Shown here piece after piece: positions 7,254-15,851 of a stretch of DNA of 64,000 nucleotides. The DNA is from Streptomyces koelreuteriae. GTDB lineage: Bacteria; Actinomycetota; Actinomycetes; Streptomycetales; Streptomycetaceae. A model generated the notes under the pieces. That model saw only the letters and a program-made list of their open reading frames with translations, did not search any database and had not been told where the DNA came from. Within the stretch, counting starts at the first letter, position 1. The number at the start of each line of letters is the position of its first letter. The translations under genes and the position numbers were made by a program. The stretch covers positions 2,480,001-2,544,000 of the forward strand of contig NZ_CP075896.1 of the NCBI RefSeq assembly GCF_018604545.1, written 5' to 3'.

Positions 7254-7336
7254 TGCCGGGTGGGCCCGCAACCCGGCGGAGCGGGGTGCCGCTGCGCCCA
7301 CCCGTGCCGCCCCTAGCGGCACGCATGCCCGCAGCT
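7254..7336 (-). repeat. 83-bp dispersed repeat, copy B
   Basis: This is the reverse-complement partner of 561-643, with 79 of 83 identical bases and no gaps. The copies face each other 6.6 kb apart and bracket the block from the thiamine-binding gene to the PepSY gene. The internal 7-bp hairpin is conserved exactly. Confidence 0.8.
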
Positions 7337-7350
7337 AGGGCAGCGGCGGC

Positions 7351-7406
7351 GGCCGGCGGCAGCCAGGGCGAGTGCGGCGGCCGGCGGCAGCCAGGGCGAG
7401 TGCGGC
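7351..7406 (+). repeat. Exact 28-bp tandem duplication
   Basis: 7351-7378 is repeated without a mismatch in 7379-7406. It begins GGCCGGCGGCAGCCAGGGCG. It lies 14 bases beyond the 83-bp repeat. Two adjoining copies with no spacer rule out a CRISPR array. Confidence 0.85.
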
Positions 7407-7519
7407 GCCCGCGGCTGCGGCAGAGGCGGAAACCCGCGACCGGCGCGGAGAGCCGAAGCCCGGCGGATGGCGGGAGCCACGACGCGCCCGCACCCGCCGG
7501 ATCACGGAAGGGGACGTGT

Positions 7520-7611
7520 CGGGGGGTGTCCGCCCGCAGCGGTTGGCGCGTCAGCGGACAGTCAGTCGGTGTCCGAGCCCATCGCGCCGTTCCGAGGACG
7601 GACACCCCCCG
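7520..7611. repeat. 13-bp inverted repeat with 66-base loop
   Basis: CGGGGGGTGTCCG at 7520-7532 is exactly complementary to 7599-7611. With the long loop it is a weak hairpin; it may be an operator, or the ends of a small vestigial element. It lies 66 bases past the meaB stop codon on the meaB transcript side. Confidence 0.55.
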
Positions 7612-7676
7612 GCGCGGCCCCGACCCACCACCGGCGACCAGGCGCGGACGCGCACCCCCACCGAAGCAGGCGCCTC

Positions 7677-8633
7677 TCAGCCCTCCGTCAACCCCGTCAC
7701 CAGCTCGTCAGCCGCACGATAAGGATCCAGCTCCCCGGCCACGATCCGCTCGGCCAGTGCCCCCAGGCGCCGGTCGCCGTGCAGGTCACCGATCCGCTCC
7801 CGCAGCGCCGTCACCGCGATCGTCTCGACCTCACGGGCAGCCCGCGCGGCCCGCCGCTCCGCCAGCACCCCCCGCTCCTCCATCCAGGCCCGATGCTTCT
7901 CCAGCGCCTCGACGACCTCGTCCATGCCCTCCCCGCGCGCCGCGACCGTCTTCACGATCGGCGGACGCCAGTCCCCCGGCCCCCGGGACTCCCCGAGCCC
8001 CAGCATGTGGTTCAGCTCCCGAGCCGTCGCATCGGCCCCGTCCCGGTCCGCCTTGTTCACGACGTACACGTCACCGATCTCCAGGATCCCGGCCTTGGCC
8101 GCCTGGATCCCGTCCCCCATCCCCGGCGCCAGCAGCACCACGGACGTGTCCGCCTGCGAGGCGATCTCCACCTCGGACTGCCCGACCCCCACCGTCTCGA
8201 CGAGGATCACGTCACAGCCCGCCGCGTCCAGCACCCGGATCGCCTGGGGCGCGGCCCACGCGAGCCCGCCCAGATGCCCCCGCGTCGCCATCGAACGGAT
8301 GTACACCCCCGGGTCGGACGCGTGGTCCGACATCCGCACCCGGTCCCCGAGCAGCGCCCCGCCCGAGAACGGGGACGACGGGTCGACGGCGAGCACGCCG
8401 ACCCGCTTCCCCTGCTTGCGATACGCCGTCACCAGCGCCGACGTGGACGTGGACTTGCCGACCCCGGGCGACCCGGTCAGCCCGACCACGTACGCCCCGC
8501 CCGTCAGCGGCGCCAGCGCCGCCATGACCTCCCGCAACTGCGGGGACGCCCCCTCCACCAGGGAGATCAACCGGGCCACGGCCCGCGGCCGGCCCTCCCT
8601 GGCCTGGGCGACCAGCGTGGAGACGTCCTGCAT
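7677..8633 (-). CDS. meaB: Methylmalonyl-CoA mutase-associated GTPase MeaB
   Basis: The 318-residue protein is a G3E-type P-loop GTPase that chaperones adenosylcobalamin-dependent methylmalonyl-CoA mutase, protecting it from inactivation and gating cofactor loading. Visible motifs are Walker A GSPGVGKST (about residue 53), the switch and base regions DPSSPFSGGALLGDR and ETVGVGQSE, NKAD for guanine specificity, and the C-terminal dimerisation helices. I chose ATG 8633 because GGAG lies five bases upstream; an in-frame ATG at 8648 lacks a ribosome-binding site. The 64 bp between it and the thiolase allow co-transcription. The mutase itself is not in this window. Confidence 0.93.
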   Translation of the reverse strand: MQDVSTLVAQAREGRPRAVARLISLVEGASPQLREVMAALAPLTGGAYVVGLTGSPGVGKSTSTSALVTAYRKQGKRVGVLAVDPSSPFSGGALLGDRVRMSDHASDPGVYIRSMATRGHLGGLAWAAPQAIRVLDAAGCDVILVETVGVGQSEVEIASQADTSVVLLAPGMGDGIQAAKAGILEIGDVYVVNKADRDGADATARELNHMLGLGESRGPGDWRPPIVKTVAARGEGMDEVVEALEKHRAWMEERGVLAERRAARAAREVETIAVTALRERIGDLHGDRRLGALAERIVAGELDPYRAADELVTGLTEG

Positions 8634-8697
8634 CACAGCTCCGTTCATGAACGAGGACCAACAGGCGAAGGCCGAGGTACGGCCGTAGAACCGCCGC

Positions 8698-9906
8698 TCA
8701 GCCCTTCGGTACCCGCACGATCAGCGCGTCACCCTGCCCACCGCCACCGCACAGCGCCGCCGCACCCACACCACCGCCCCGCCGCTTCAGCTCCAGCGCG
8801 AGATGCAGCACGAGACGCGCACCGGACATCCCGATCGGGTGACCCAGGGCAATCGCGCCACCGTTGACATTCACCTTTTCGGTGGACACCCCAAGATCCT
8901 TCATTGACTGCACGGCCACCGCCGCGAACGCCTCGTTGATCTCGACCAGGTCGAGGTCCTCGACGCCCAGCCCCTCCTTCTTCAGCGCGTGCAGGATCGC
9001 GTTGGACGGCTGGGACTGCAGCGAGTTGTCAGGACCGGCCACGTTCCCGTGGGAGCCGATCTCGGCGATCCACTCCAGGCCGAGCTCCTGCGCCTTGGCC
9101 TTGCTCATCACCACGACGGCGGCCGCGCCGTCGGAGATCTGCGAGGCCGAACCGGCCGTGATCGTGCCGTCCTTGGCGAACGCCGGACGCAGCTTCCCGA
9201 GGGACTCGGCGGTGGTGTCACCCCGGATGCCCTCGTCCTTGCTGAACAGCACCGGGTCGCCCTTGCGCTGCGGGATCTCGACGGGCGTGATCTCCGCGTC
9301 GAACAGGCCGTTCTTCTGCGCGGCGGCGGCCCGCTGGTGCGACTGCGCGGCGATCTCGTCCTGCTCGGCGCGGCCGATGCCCAGCCGGGTGTTGTGCTTC
9401 TCCGTCGACTCGCCCATGGCGACGTTCTCGAAGGAGTCGGTGAGCCCGTCGTAGGCCATGGCGTCGATCATCTCGACGGCGCCGTACTTGAAGCCCTCAC
9501 GGGACTTGGGCAGCAGGTGCGGGGCGTTGGTCATGGATTCCTGACCGCCCGCGACGACCACGTCGAACTCACCCGCGCGGATGAGCTGGTCGGCCAGCGC
9601 GATCGCGTCCAGGCCCGACAGACACACCTTGTTGATCGTCAGGGCGGGCACGTTCATCGGGATGCCGGCCTTGACCGCGGCCTGACGGGCAGGGATCTGC
9701 CCCGCCCCGGCCTGGAGCACCTGCCCCATGATCACGTACTGCACCTGGTCGCCGCCGATCCCCGCGCGGTCGAGGGCGGCCTTGATCGCGAAGCCGCCGA
9801 GGTCGGCTCCGGAGAAGGACTTCAGCGATCCGAGCAAGCGCCCCATGGGCGTACGCGCGCCCGCGACGATCACCGTGCTGGTCGCTCCAGAAGTTCCAGA
9901 AGACAT
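8698..9906 (-). CDS. Acetyl-CoA C-acetyltransferase (thiolase)
   Basis: The 402-residue thiolase interconverts two acetyl-CoA and acetoacetyl-CoA. It has all catalytic parts: nucleophile Cys95 in NKVCLSG, the substrate loop [12 protein letters not shown], His in [11 protein letters not shown], and the second Cys in ALCGGGGQG near the C-terminus. Length is typical. The ATG at 9906 was preferred to an upstream ATG (9933) because [20 protein letters not shown] is the usual thiolase opening. It is divergent from the epimerase gene and upstream of meaB on the same strand. In Streptomyces it may feed the ethylmalonyl-CoA route or butyryl-CoA formation together with the 3-hydroxybutyryl-CoA dehydrogenase at 26.4 kb. 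Confidence 0.93.
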   Translation of the reverse strand: MSSGTSGATSTVIVAGARTPMGRLLGSLKSFSGADLGGFAIKAALDRAGIGGDQVQYVIMGQVLQAGAGQIPARQAAVKAGIPMNVPALTINKVCLSGLDAIALADQLIRAGEFDVVVAGGQESMTNAPHLLPKSREGFKYGAVEMIDAMAYDGLTDSFENVAMGESTEKHNTRLGIGRAEQDEIAAQSHQRAAAAQKNGLFDAEITPVEIPQRKGDPVLFSKDEGIRGDTTAESLGKLRPAFAKDGTITAGSASQISDGAAAVVVMSKAKAQELGLEWIAEIGSHGNVAGPDNSLQSQPSNAILHALKKEGLGVEDLDLVEINEAFAAVAVQSMKDLGVSTEKVNVNGGAIALGHPIGMSGARLVLHLALELKRRGGGVGAAALCGGGGQGDALIVRVPKG

Positions 9907-10019
9907 GAGCTGCGATCCCCTTACCGGCTGCACAGCCGAGGAGTGAACGAGGGTTTACTTCGAATGTACTGAGTGGCACTCCGTGCCGTCATCGGGCTGT
10001 CGGTGTGATCGCGCGCACG

Positions 10020-10048
10020 TTGCGTAACCACCTCCGGGGCGCTGCACT
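10020..10048 (+). promoter_or_regulatory. Possible leaderless promoter of the epimerase gene
   Basis: TTGCGT (10020-10025) and TGCACT (10043-10048) are separated by 17 bp. The ATG at 10055 lies seven bases beyond the -10 and has no ribosome-binding site. The -10 is a weak match. Confidence 0.35.
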
Positions 10049-10054
10049 GAAAAC

Positions 10055-10495
10055 ATGCTGACGCGAATCGACCACATCGGAATCGCCTGTTTCGACCTCG
10101 ACAAGACCGTCGAGTTCTACCGTGCCACCTACGGCTTCGAGGTGTTCCACTCCGAGGTCAACGAGGAGCAGGGCGTGCGCGAGGCCATGCTCAAGATCAA
10201 CGATACGTCCGACGGCGGCGCCTCGTACCTGCAGCTTCTCGAACCCACCCGCCCGGACTCCACCGTCGCGAAGTGGCTCGACAAGAACGGCGAGGGGGTG
10301 CACCACATCGCTTTCGGTACGGCAGATGTGGACGCGGAGGCGGCCGATATCCGCGACAAGGGCGTACGCGTGCTGTACGAAGAGCCCCGACGCGGTTCCA
10401 TGGGGTCACGGATCACCTTCCTGCACCCCAAGGACTGTCATGGCGTACTGACAGAACTGGTCACTTCGGCGCCTGTTGAGTCACCTGAGCACTGA
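10055..10495 (+). CDS. mce: Methylmalonyl-CoA epimerase
   Basis: The 146-residue protein belongs to the vicinal-oxygen-chelate fold. It converts (2S)- to (2R)-methylmalonyl-CoA, linking propionyl-CoA carboxylase to the B12 mutase and supplying polyketide extender units. Metal ligands are visible in both halves: His7 in RIDHIGIACFD, the Gln of YLQLLEP, His in GVHHIAFGT, and Glu in GVLTELV. The first half also carries VEFYRATYGFEVFHSE. Length and order are standard. It is divergent from the thiolase/meaB pair and 210 bp upstream of scy, the arrangement known from S. coelicolor. Confidence 0.93.
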   Translation: MLTRIDHIGIACFDLDKTVEFYRATYGFEVFHSEVNEEQGVREAMLKINDTSDGGASYLQLLEPTRPDSTVAKWLDKNGEGVHHIAFGTADVDAEAADIRDKGVRVLYEEPRRGSMGSRITFLHPKDCHGVLTELVTSAPVESPEH

Positions 10496-10525
10496 CCCTC
10501 GTACATAAGGGCCGGTAGGGTTGGG

Positions 10526-10556
10526 TGCGGTCACCGCTCAAGCTGCGGCGACCGCA
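10526..10556 (+). terminator. Hairpin between the epimerase gene and scy
   Basis: TGCGGTC (10526-10532) pairs with GACCGCA (10550-10556), and the stem continues inward as CCGC/GCGG after one mismatch. It lies 31 bases after the epimerase stop. A -10-like TAGGGT at 10516-10521 precedes it, so the hairpin could instead sit in the scy leader. Confidence 0.5.
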
Positions 10557-10705
10557 TTCCGGGGTCCGGGTTTCGGGGGACGAGCGTCGGGGCAGCAGCC
10601 CATGCTCCGCCGATGATCTGACACCATTCCCCGGGGGCCCCGTTCGGCGGATGGACGGAGCTCGTTTGGAGAGAGTTGCGACCAGGGGACGGATGGGACC
10701 GCGCA

Positions 10706-13700
10706 GTGCGGGGCTACGAGAGCCAGGAGCGAGAGCCGGCGGCTGACGTCGACCACCTCTCTCGGTTCGAAGCCGAGATGAAGCGGCTGAAGACCGAGCG
10801 GGAAAAGGCGATCCAGCACGCCGAGGACCTCGGCTACCAGGTCGAGGTGCTGCGTGCCAAGCTGCACGAGGCACGGCGCACCATCATGACCCGGCCCTCC
10901 TTCGACGGGGGCGACATCGGCTGGCAGGCCGAGCAGTTGCTGCGCAACGCTCAGATGCAGGCCGATCAGATCCGGACGGACGCCGACCGTGAGCTGAGCG
11001 AGGCCCGGGCACAGACCCAGCGGATCCTCCAGGAGCACGCCGAGCAGGCGGCCCGGCTCCAGTCGGAGCTGCACCAGGAGGCGGTGACCCGCCGCCAGCA
11101 GCTCGACCAGGAGCTGGCCGAGCGCCGCCAGACGGTCGAGTCGCACGTCAACGAGAACGTGGCCTGGGCCGAGCAGCTGCGGGCCCGCAGCGAGCAGCAG
11201 GCCCGGCGCCTCATGGAGGAGTCCCGGGCCGAGGCCGAGCAGGCCATGTCCACGGCCCGCGCGGAGGCCGAGCGGCTGGCGACCGAGGCCCGCCAGCGGC
11301 TGACGAACTCCGCCGAGGAGGCCCGGGCCGAGGCCGAGCAGATCCTGCGCCGCGCCCGTACGGACGCCGAGCGGCTGCTGAACGCCGCCTCCTCCCAGGC
11401 CCAGGAGGCCACGGACCACGCCGAGCAGCTGCGGACCTCCACCGCCACCGAGTCGGAGTCCGCGCGCCGCGAGGCCACGGAGCTGAGCAAGGCCGCCGAG
11501 CAGCGGATGGCCGAGGCCGAGGAGGCGCTGCGCAAGGCGCAGACCGAGTCGGAGAAGCTGGTCACGGAGGCCAAGGAGGCCGCCGCCAAGGCCCTGTCGA
11601 GTGCCGAGTCCGCGAACGAGACGCGTACGCGCACCGCCAAGGAGCAGGTCGCCCGGCTGGTCGAGGAGGCCACCAAGGAGTTCGAGAACACCAAGGCCGA
11701 GGCCGAGCAGCTCGTCGCCGATGCCCGCGCCGAGGCCGAGAAGATCGTCGCGGAGGCCTCCGAGAACGCGCGTACGTCCACCGCCGAGGAGACCGCGACC
11801 CAGCTCTCCAAGGCGGCCAGGACCGCCGAGGAGGTCCTCAACAAGGCGTCCGAGGACGCCAAGAAGACCACCAAGGCCGCAGCCGAGGAGGCCGAGCGGA
11901 TCCGCAGTGAGGCCGAGGCCGAGGCGGACCGGCTGCGCGCCGAGGCGCACGACATCGCCGAGGAGCTCAAGGGCACGGCGAAGGACGACACCAAGGAGTA
12001 CCGCGCCAAGACGGTCGAGCTGCAGGAGGAGGCCCGCCGCCTGCGCGGCGACGCCGAGCAGCTGCGGGCGGACGCCGTCGAAGAGGGCGAGAAGATCCGC
12101 GCCGAGGCCCGCAAGGAGGCCGTGGCGCAGATCGAGGAGGCGGCGAGGTCCGCCGAGGAGCTGCTCGCCAAGGCCAAGGCGGACGCGGACGAGCTGCGCA
12201 CGAATGCCCAGGGGGACAGCGAGAAGGTCCGCACCGAGGCCATCGAGCGGGCGACGACCCTGCGCCGGCAGGCCGAGGAGACCCTTCAGCGCACCCGGCA
12301 GGAGGCCGAGCGGCACCGCGAGGAGGTCGTCGAGCAGGCCGAGGGCATCAAGGCGGACGCCGAGCGCGCGGCGGTCGAGCTGCACGAGGAGACCGAGCGC
12401 GCCATAGAGGCCCGCCGCACGGACGCCGCCGAGGAGCTGACGCGGCTCCAGACGGAGGCCGAGGAGCGGCTGACGGCCGCCGAGCAGGCGCTGTCGGACG
12501 CCCGTGAGGAGGCCGCGCGGATCCGCCGCGAGGCCGCCGAGGAGAACGAGCGGCTGCGCGACGAGGCCGCCGAGCGGATCCGTACGCTGCGGCAGCAGGC
12601 CGAGACCGAGGCCGAACGGCTGCGCGACGAGGCCGCGTCCGACGCGTCCGCCTCGCGGGCCGAGGGCGAGGCCGTCGCCGTACGCCTGCGCTCGGAGGCT
12701 TCGAACGAGGCCGAGCGGCTGAAGTCGGAGGCGCAGGAGAGCGCCGACCGGATGCGCGCGGAGGCACAGGCCGCCGCCGAGCGGATCGGCACGGAGGCGT
12801 CCGAGACGCTGGCCGCCGCCCAGGAGGAGGCGAGCCGTCGGCGCCGCGAGGCCGAGGAGCTCCTCGGCAGCGCCCGGCAGGAGGCCGACCAGGAGCGCGA
12901 GCGGGCCCGCGAGCAGAGCGAGGAGCTGCTGGCCTCGGCGCGCAAGCGCGTGGAGGAGGCGCAGGCCGAGGCCGTACGCCTGGTCGAGGAGGCGGACCGG
13001 CGGGCCACGGAGATGGTGTCGGCCGCCGAGCAGCACGCCCAGCAGGTGCGGGACTCCGTCGCGGGGCTGCACGAGCAGGCCCAGGACGAGATCGCCGGGC
13101 TGCGCAGCGCCGCCGAGCATGTCGCGGACCGGACGCGGCGCGAGGCCCAGGAGGAGGCGGACCGGGTCCGCACCGACGCCTACGCGGAGCGGGAGCGGGC
13201 CAGCGAGGACGCCGGCCGGCTGCGGCGCGAGGCGCACGAGGAGACCGAGGCCGCCAAGGCGCTCGCCGAGCGCACGATGTCCGAGGCGATCACCGAGGCG
13301 GACCGCATCCGTACGGAGGTCGCCGAGCACGCCCAGCGGGCGCGCACGGAGGCGTCGGACGCCATCGCCGAGGCCGAGCAGAACGCCTCGCGCACCCGGG
13401 CGGACGCCCGTGAGGACGCCAACCGCATCCGGTCGGACGCGGCGACGCAGGCGGACACCCTCATCACCGAGGCGCGGGGCGAGGCGGAGCGCCTCACCAC
13501 CGAGACGGTCACGGAGACCGACCGCCTGCGGATGGAGACGGTCAACGAGGCCGAGCGGGTCCGCACCGAATCGCTGAACGAGGCCGAGCGGGTCAGGGCC
13601 GAGTCGGTCGCCAAGGCCGACCAGCTCGTCGGGGAGGCCACCGGCGAGGCGGAGCGGCTGCGGGCCGAGGCCGCCGAGACGGTCGGCTCGGCGCAGCAGC

Positions 13701-14620
13701 ACGCCGAACGGGTCCGCGGCGAGGCCGGCCGGGTCAAGGCCGACGCGGAGGCGGAGGCGGAGCGGCTCGTCGCCACCGCGCGCGAGGAGGCCGACCGCAC
13801 CCTGGACGAGGTCCGCAAGGACGCCAACAAGCGGCGTTCCGAGGCGGCCGAGCAGGTCGACAAGCTCATCACGGAGACCACGGCCGAGGCCGACAAGCTG
13901 CTGAGCGAGGCCCAGCAGCAGGCGCACAAGACCACCGCGGAGGCCGAGTCGCAGGCCGACACGATGGTGGGCGCGGCCCGCACGGAGGCCGACCGGCTGG
14001 TGTCCGAGTCGACGGTCGAGGGCAACTCGCTGGTGGAGAAGGCCCGTACGGACGCGGACGAGCTGCTGGTCGGCGCGCGTCGGGACGCCACACAGATCAG
14101 GGAGCGCGCCGAGGAGCTGCGCGACCGGATCACGGGTGAGATCGAGGAACTGCACGAGCGGGCCCGCCGGGAGTCGGCCGAGACGATGAAGTCGGCGGGC
14201 GACCGCTGCGACGCGCTCGTCAAGGCCGCCGAGGAGCAGCTCGCCAAGGCGCAGTCGAAGTCGAAGGAGATCGTCTCGGAGGCCAACTCCGAGGCGGGCA
14301 AGGTCCGTATCGCCGCGGTGAAGAAGGCCGAGGGGCTGCTCAAGGAGGCCGAGCAGAAGAAGTCCACGCTGATCCGGGAGGCCGAGGAGCTCAAGGCCGA
14401 GGCGATCCGCGAGGCCAAGCGCACGGTCGAGGAGGGCAAGCGCGAGCTGGAGGTCCTGGTCCGCCGTCGCGAGGACATCAACGCGGAGATCTCCCGTGTC
14501 CAGGACGTCCTGGAGGCGCTGGAGTCCTTCGAGGCGCCGGGCGGGGGCAAGGACAACGGGGTCAAGGCGGGCGCGACGGTCGGCGCACCTCGTTCGGGTG
14601 GCAAGTCCTCGGAGAGCTAG
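10706..14620 (+). CDS. scy: Scy, polar-growth coiled-coil scaffold protein
   Basis: This is a 1304-residue, almost entirely coiled-coil protein. A short N-terminal region (RGYESQEREPAADVDHLSRF) is followed by a heptad segment to about residue 70. Over 1,100 residues then follow of EAEAERLRxEA-type repeats rich in Ala, Glu and Arg, which match the hendecad-based 51-residue periodicity described for this family. The C-terminus is short, Gly-rich and non-helical. In S. coelicolor Scy organises the polarisome at hyphal tips with DivIVA, and recruits FilP and ParA. GTG 10706 has an upstream GGGGACGGATGGGA ribosome-binding region; TTG 10676 with GGAGAGAG is the alternative. The large frame on the opposite strand is a compositional mirror. 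Confidence 0.93.
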   Translation: MRGYESQEREPAADVDHLSRFEAEMKRLKTEREKAIQHAEDLGYQVEVLRAKLHEARRTIMTRPSFDGGDIGWQAEQLLRNAQMQADQIRTDADRELSEARAQTQRILQEHAEQAARLQSELHQEAVTRRQQLDQELAERRQTVESHVNENVAWAEQLRARSEQQARRLMEESRAEAEQAMSTARAEAERLATEARQRLTNSAEEARAEAEQILRRARTDAERLLNAASSQAQEATDHAEQLRTSTATESESARREATELSKAAEQRMAEAEEALRKAQTESEKLVTEAKEAAAKALSSAESANETRTRTAKEQVARLVEEATKEFENTKAEAEQLVADARAEAEKIVAEASENARTSTAEETATQLSKAARTAEEVLNKASEDAKKTTKAAAEEAERIRSEAEAEADRLRAEAHDIAEELKGTAKDDTKEYRAKTVELQEEARRLRGDAEQLRADAVEEGEKIRAEARKEAVAQIEEAARSAEELLAKAKADADELRTNAQGDSEKVRTEAIERATTLRRQAEETLQRTRQEAERHREEVVEQAEGIKADAERAAVELHEETERAIEARRTDAAEELTRLQTEAEERLTAAEQALSDAREEAARIRREAAEENERLRDEAAERIRTLRQQAETEAERLRDEAASDASASRAEGEAVAVRLRSEASNEAERLKSEAQESADRMRAEAQAAAERIGTEASETLAAAQEEASRRRREAEELLGSARQEADQERERAREQSEELLASARKRVEEAQAEAVRLVEEADRRATEMVSAAEQHAQQVRDSVAGLHEQAQDEIAGLRSAAEHVADRTRREAQEEADRVRTDAYAERERASEDAGRLRREAHEETEAAKALAERTMSEAITEADRIRTEVAEHAQRARTEASDAIAEAEQNASRTRADAREDANRIRSDAATQADTLITEARGEAERLTTETVTETDRLRMETVNEAERVRTESLNEAERVRAESVAKADQLVGEATGEAERLRAEAAETVGSAQQHAERVRGEAGRVKADAEAEAERLVATAREEADRTLDEVRKDANKRRSEAAEQVDKLITETTAEADKLLSEAQQQAHKTTAEAESQADTMVGAARTEADRLVSESTVEGNSLVEKARTDADELLVGARRDATQIRERAEELRDRITGEIEELHERARRESAETMKSAGDRCDALVKAAEEQLAKAQSKSKEIVSEANSEAGKVRIAAVKKAEGLLKEAEQKKSTLIREAEELKAEAIREAKRTVEEGKRELEVLVRRREDINAEISRVQDVLEALESFEAPGGGKDNGVKAGATVGAPRSGGKSSES

Positions 14621-14698
14621 GGGCCTTCCGGCGGCCCGTGCCACCCTGGACGGGAGCCCGATTCCGGGGCCATCCGGGGGCTTTGACCAAGTTTTGGC

Positions 14699-14714
14699 AA
14701 GCCCTCTGCCGCTC
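14699..14714 (+). repeat. 16-bp direct repeat upstream of filP, half of the filP terminator
   Basis: AAGCCCTCTGCCGCTC at 14699-14714 is identical to 15798-15813, the left arm and loop of the hairpin that follows filP. The right arm is absent here. The two copies flank filP, 1.1 kb apart. Confidence 0.75.
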
Positions 14715-14830
14715 AGCCACCCAAAAGGGGTCTCATTTTCCAGATCAAACGCGCATCCGCTCGATGACACACCGTTTCGGCCCCTAGGATTCCACCTATC
14801 ACCTCACCGGTCTCATTCGACAGGAACCCC

Positions 14831-15766
14831 ATGAGCGACACTTCCCCCTACGGCTTCGAGCTTGTGCGGCGTGGATACGACCGCGCTCAGGTGGACGAAC
14901 GTATCTCCAAGCTCGTCTCCGACCGTGACAGCGCTCTCGCCCGCATCACCGCTCTGGAAAAGCGCATCGAAGAGCTCCACCTCGAGACGCAGAACGCCCA
15001 GGCCCAGGTCACCGACGCCGAGCCGTCGTACGCGGGTCTCGGTGCGCGCGTGGAGAAGATTCTCCGCCTCGCCGAGGAGGAGGCGAAGGACCTGCGCGAG
15101 GAGGCCCGGCGCGCCGCCGAGCAGCACCGTGAGCTCGCCGAGTCGGCGGCCCAGCAGGTGCGCAACGACGCCGAGGCGTACTCCTCGGAGCGCAAGGCGA
15201 AGGCCGAGGACGAGGGCCTGCGGATCGTCGAGAAGGCCAAGAGTGACGCCTCGCAGCTGCGTTCCGAGGCGCAGAAGGACGCGCAGTCCAAGCGCGAGGA
15301 GGCGGACGCCCTCTTCGAGGAGACCCGTGCCAAGGCCGCGCAGGCCGCCGCGGACTTCGAGACGAACCTCGCCAAGCGCCGCGAGCAGTCCGAGCGCGAC
15401 CTGGCGTCCCGTCAGGCCAAGGCCGAGAAGCGTCTCGCCGAGATCGAGCACCGCGCCGAGCAGCTCCGCCTGGAGGCGGAGAAGCTGCGCACGGACGCCG
15501 AGCGCCGCGCCCGTCAGACGGTGGAGACGGCCCAGCGCCAGGCCGAGGACATCGTGGCCGACGCCAACGCCAAGGCCGACCGCATCCGTTCGGAATCCGA
15601 GCGCGAGCTGGCCGCCCTCACCAACCGCCGCGACAGCATCAACGCCCAGCTGACGAACGTCCGCGAGATGCTCGCGACGCTCACGGGCGCCGCGGTGGCC
15701 GCCGCCGGTACGCCGGCCGAGGAGGAGCCGATCTCCCGTGGGGTCCCGGCTCAGCAGTCCCGGTAA
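14831..15766 (+). CDS. filP: FilP, intermediate-filament-like coiled-coil protein
   Basis: The 311-residue protein is the intermediate-filament-like partner of Scy. It starts with the conserved MSDTSPYGFELVRRGYDRAQVDE, a DivIVA-like N-terminal motif (FELVRRGYDxxQVD). A first coiled coil (about 25-60), a short break around PSYAGLG, and a long rod (about 68-285) follow, and then a Pro/Ala-rich tail. FilP forms cross-linked filament networks behind the growing tip, interacts with DivIVA and stiffens hyphae. An AGGAA ribosome-binding site precedes the ATG. A TAGGAT hexamer at 14785-14790 is a likely -10 in the 210-bp gap after scy, so filP probably has its own promoter. Confidence 0.93.
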   Translation: MSDTSPYGFELVRRGYDRAQVDERISKLVSDRDSALARITALEKRIEELHLETQNAQAQVTDAEPSYAGLGARVEKILRLAEEEAKDLREEARRAAEQHRELAESAAQQVRNDAEAYSSERKAKAEDEGLRIVEKAKSDASQLRSEAQKDAQSKREEADALFEETRAKAAQAAADFETNLAKRREQSERDLASRQAKAEKRLAEIEHRAEQLRLEAEKLRTDAERRARQTVETAQRQAEDIVADANAKADRIRSESERELAALTNRRDSINAQLTNVREMLATLTGAAVAAAGTPAEEEPISRGVPAQQSR

Positions 15767-15796
15767 CACGCGGGCATCCGGAGTCTGAATCTCCGC

Positions 15797-15830
15797 AAAG
15801 CCCTCTGCCGCTCGGGTGGCAGAGGGCTTT
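15797..15830 (+). terminator. filP terminator
   Basis: A perfect 13-bp stem (15797-15809 with 15818-15830) has an 8-base loop and ends in TTTGTTG. It starts 31 bases after the filP stop and separates filP from the ABC exporter genes. Confidence 0.9.
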
Positions 15831-15851
15831 GTTGCGTTCTAGCGTGGCGGC

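Larger units (their letters stand above)
7197..7676. other. Repeat-rich gap of about 480 bp without a supported gene
   Basis: Between the PepSY terminator and the meaB stop I see no frame with convincing family similarity or start signals. The stretch holds the second copy of the 83-bp dispersed repeat (7254-7336), an exact 28-bp tandem duplication (7351-7406), and a 13-bp inverted repeat (7520-7532 and 7599-7611). Open frames here are GC-driven and low in complexity. It looks like a repeat landing zone or a recombination scar. Confidence 0.7.

Noticed and set aside
7351..7406. CRISPR-like repeat
   Set aside because: Two 28-bp units stand head to tail without spacers and no cas genes are present.
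10538..14770. A 1,410-codon open frame opposite scy
   Set aside because: It is the mirror of Ala/Glu/Arg-rich repeats in high-GC DNA. It has no domain, no start signals, and the Scy frame explains the sequence.
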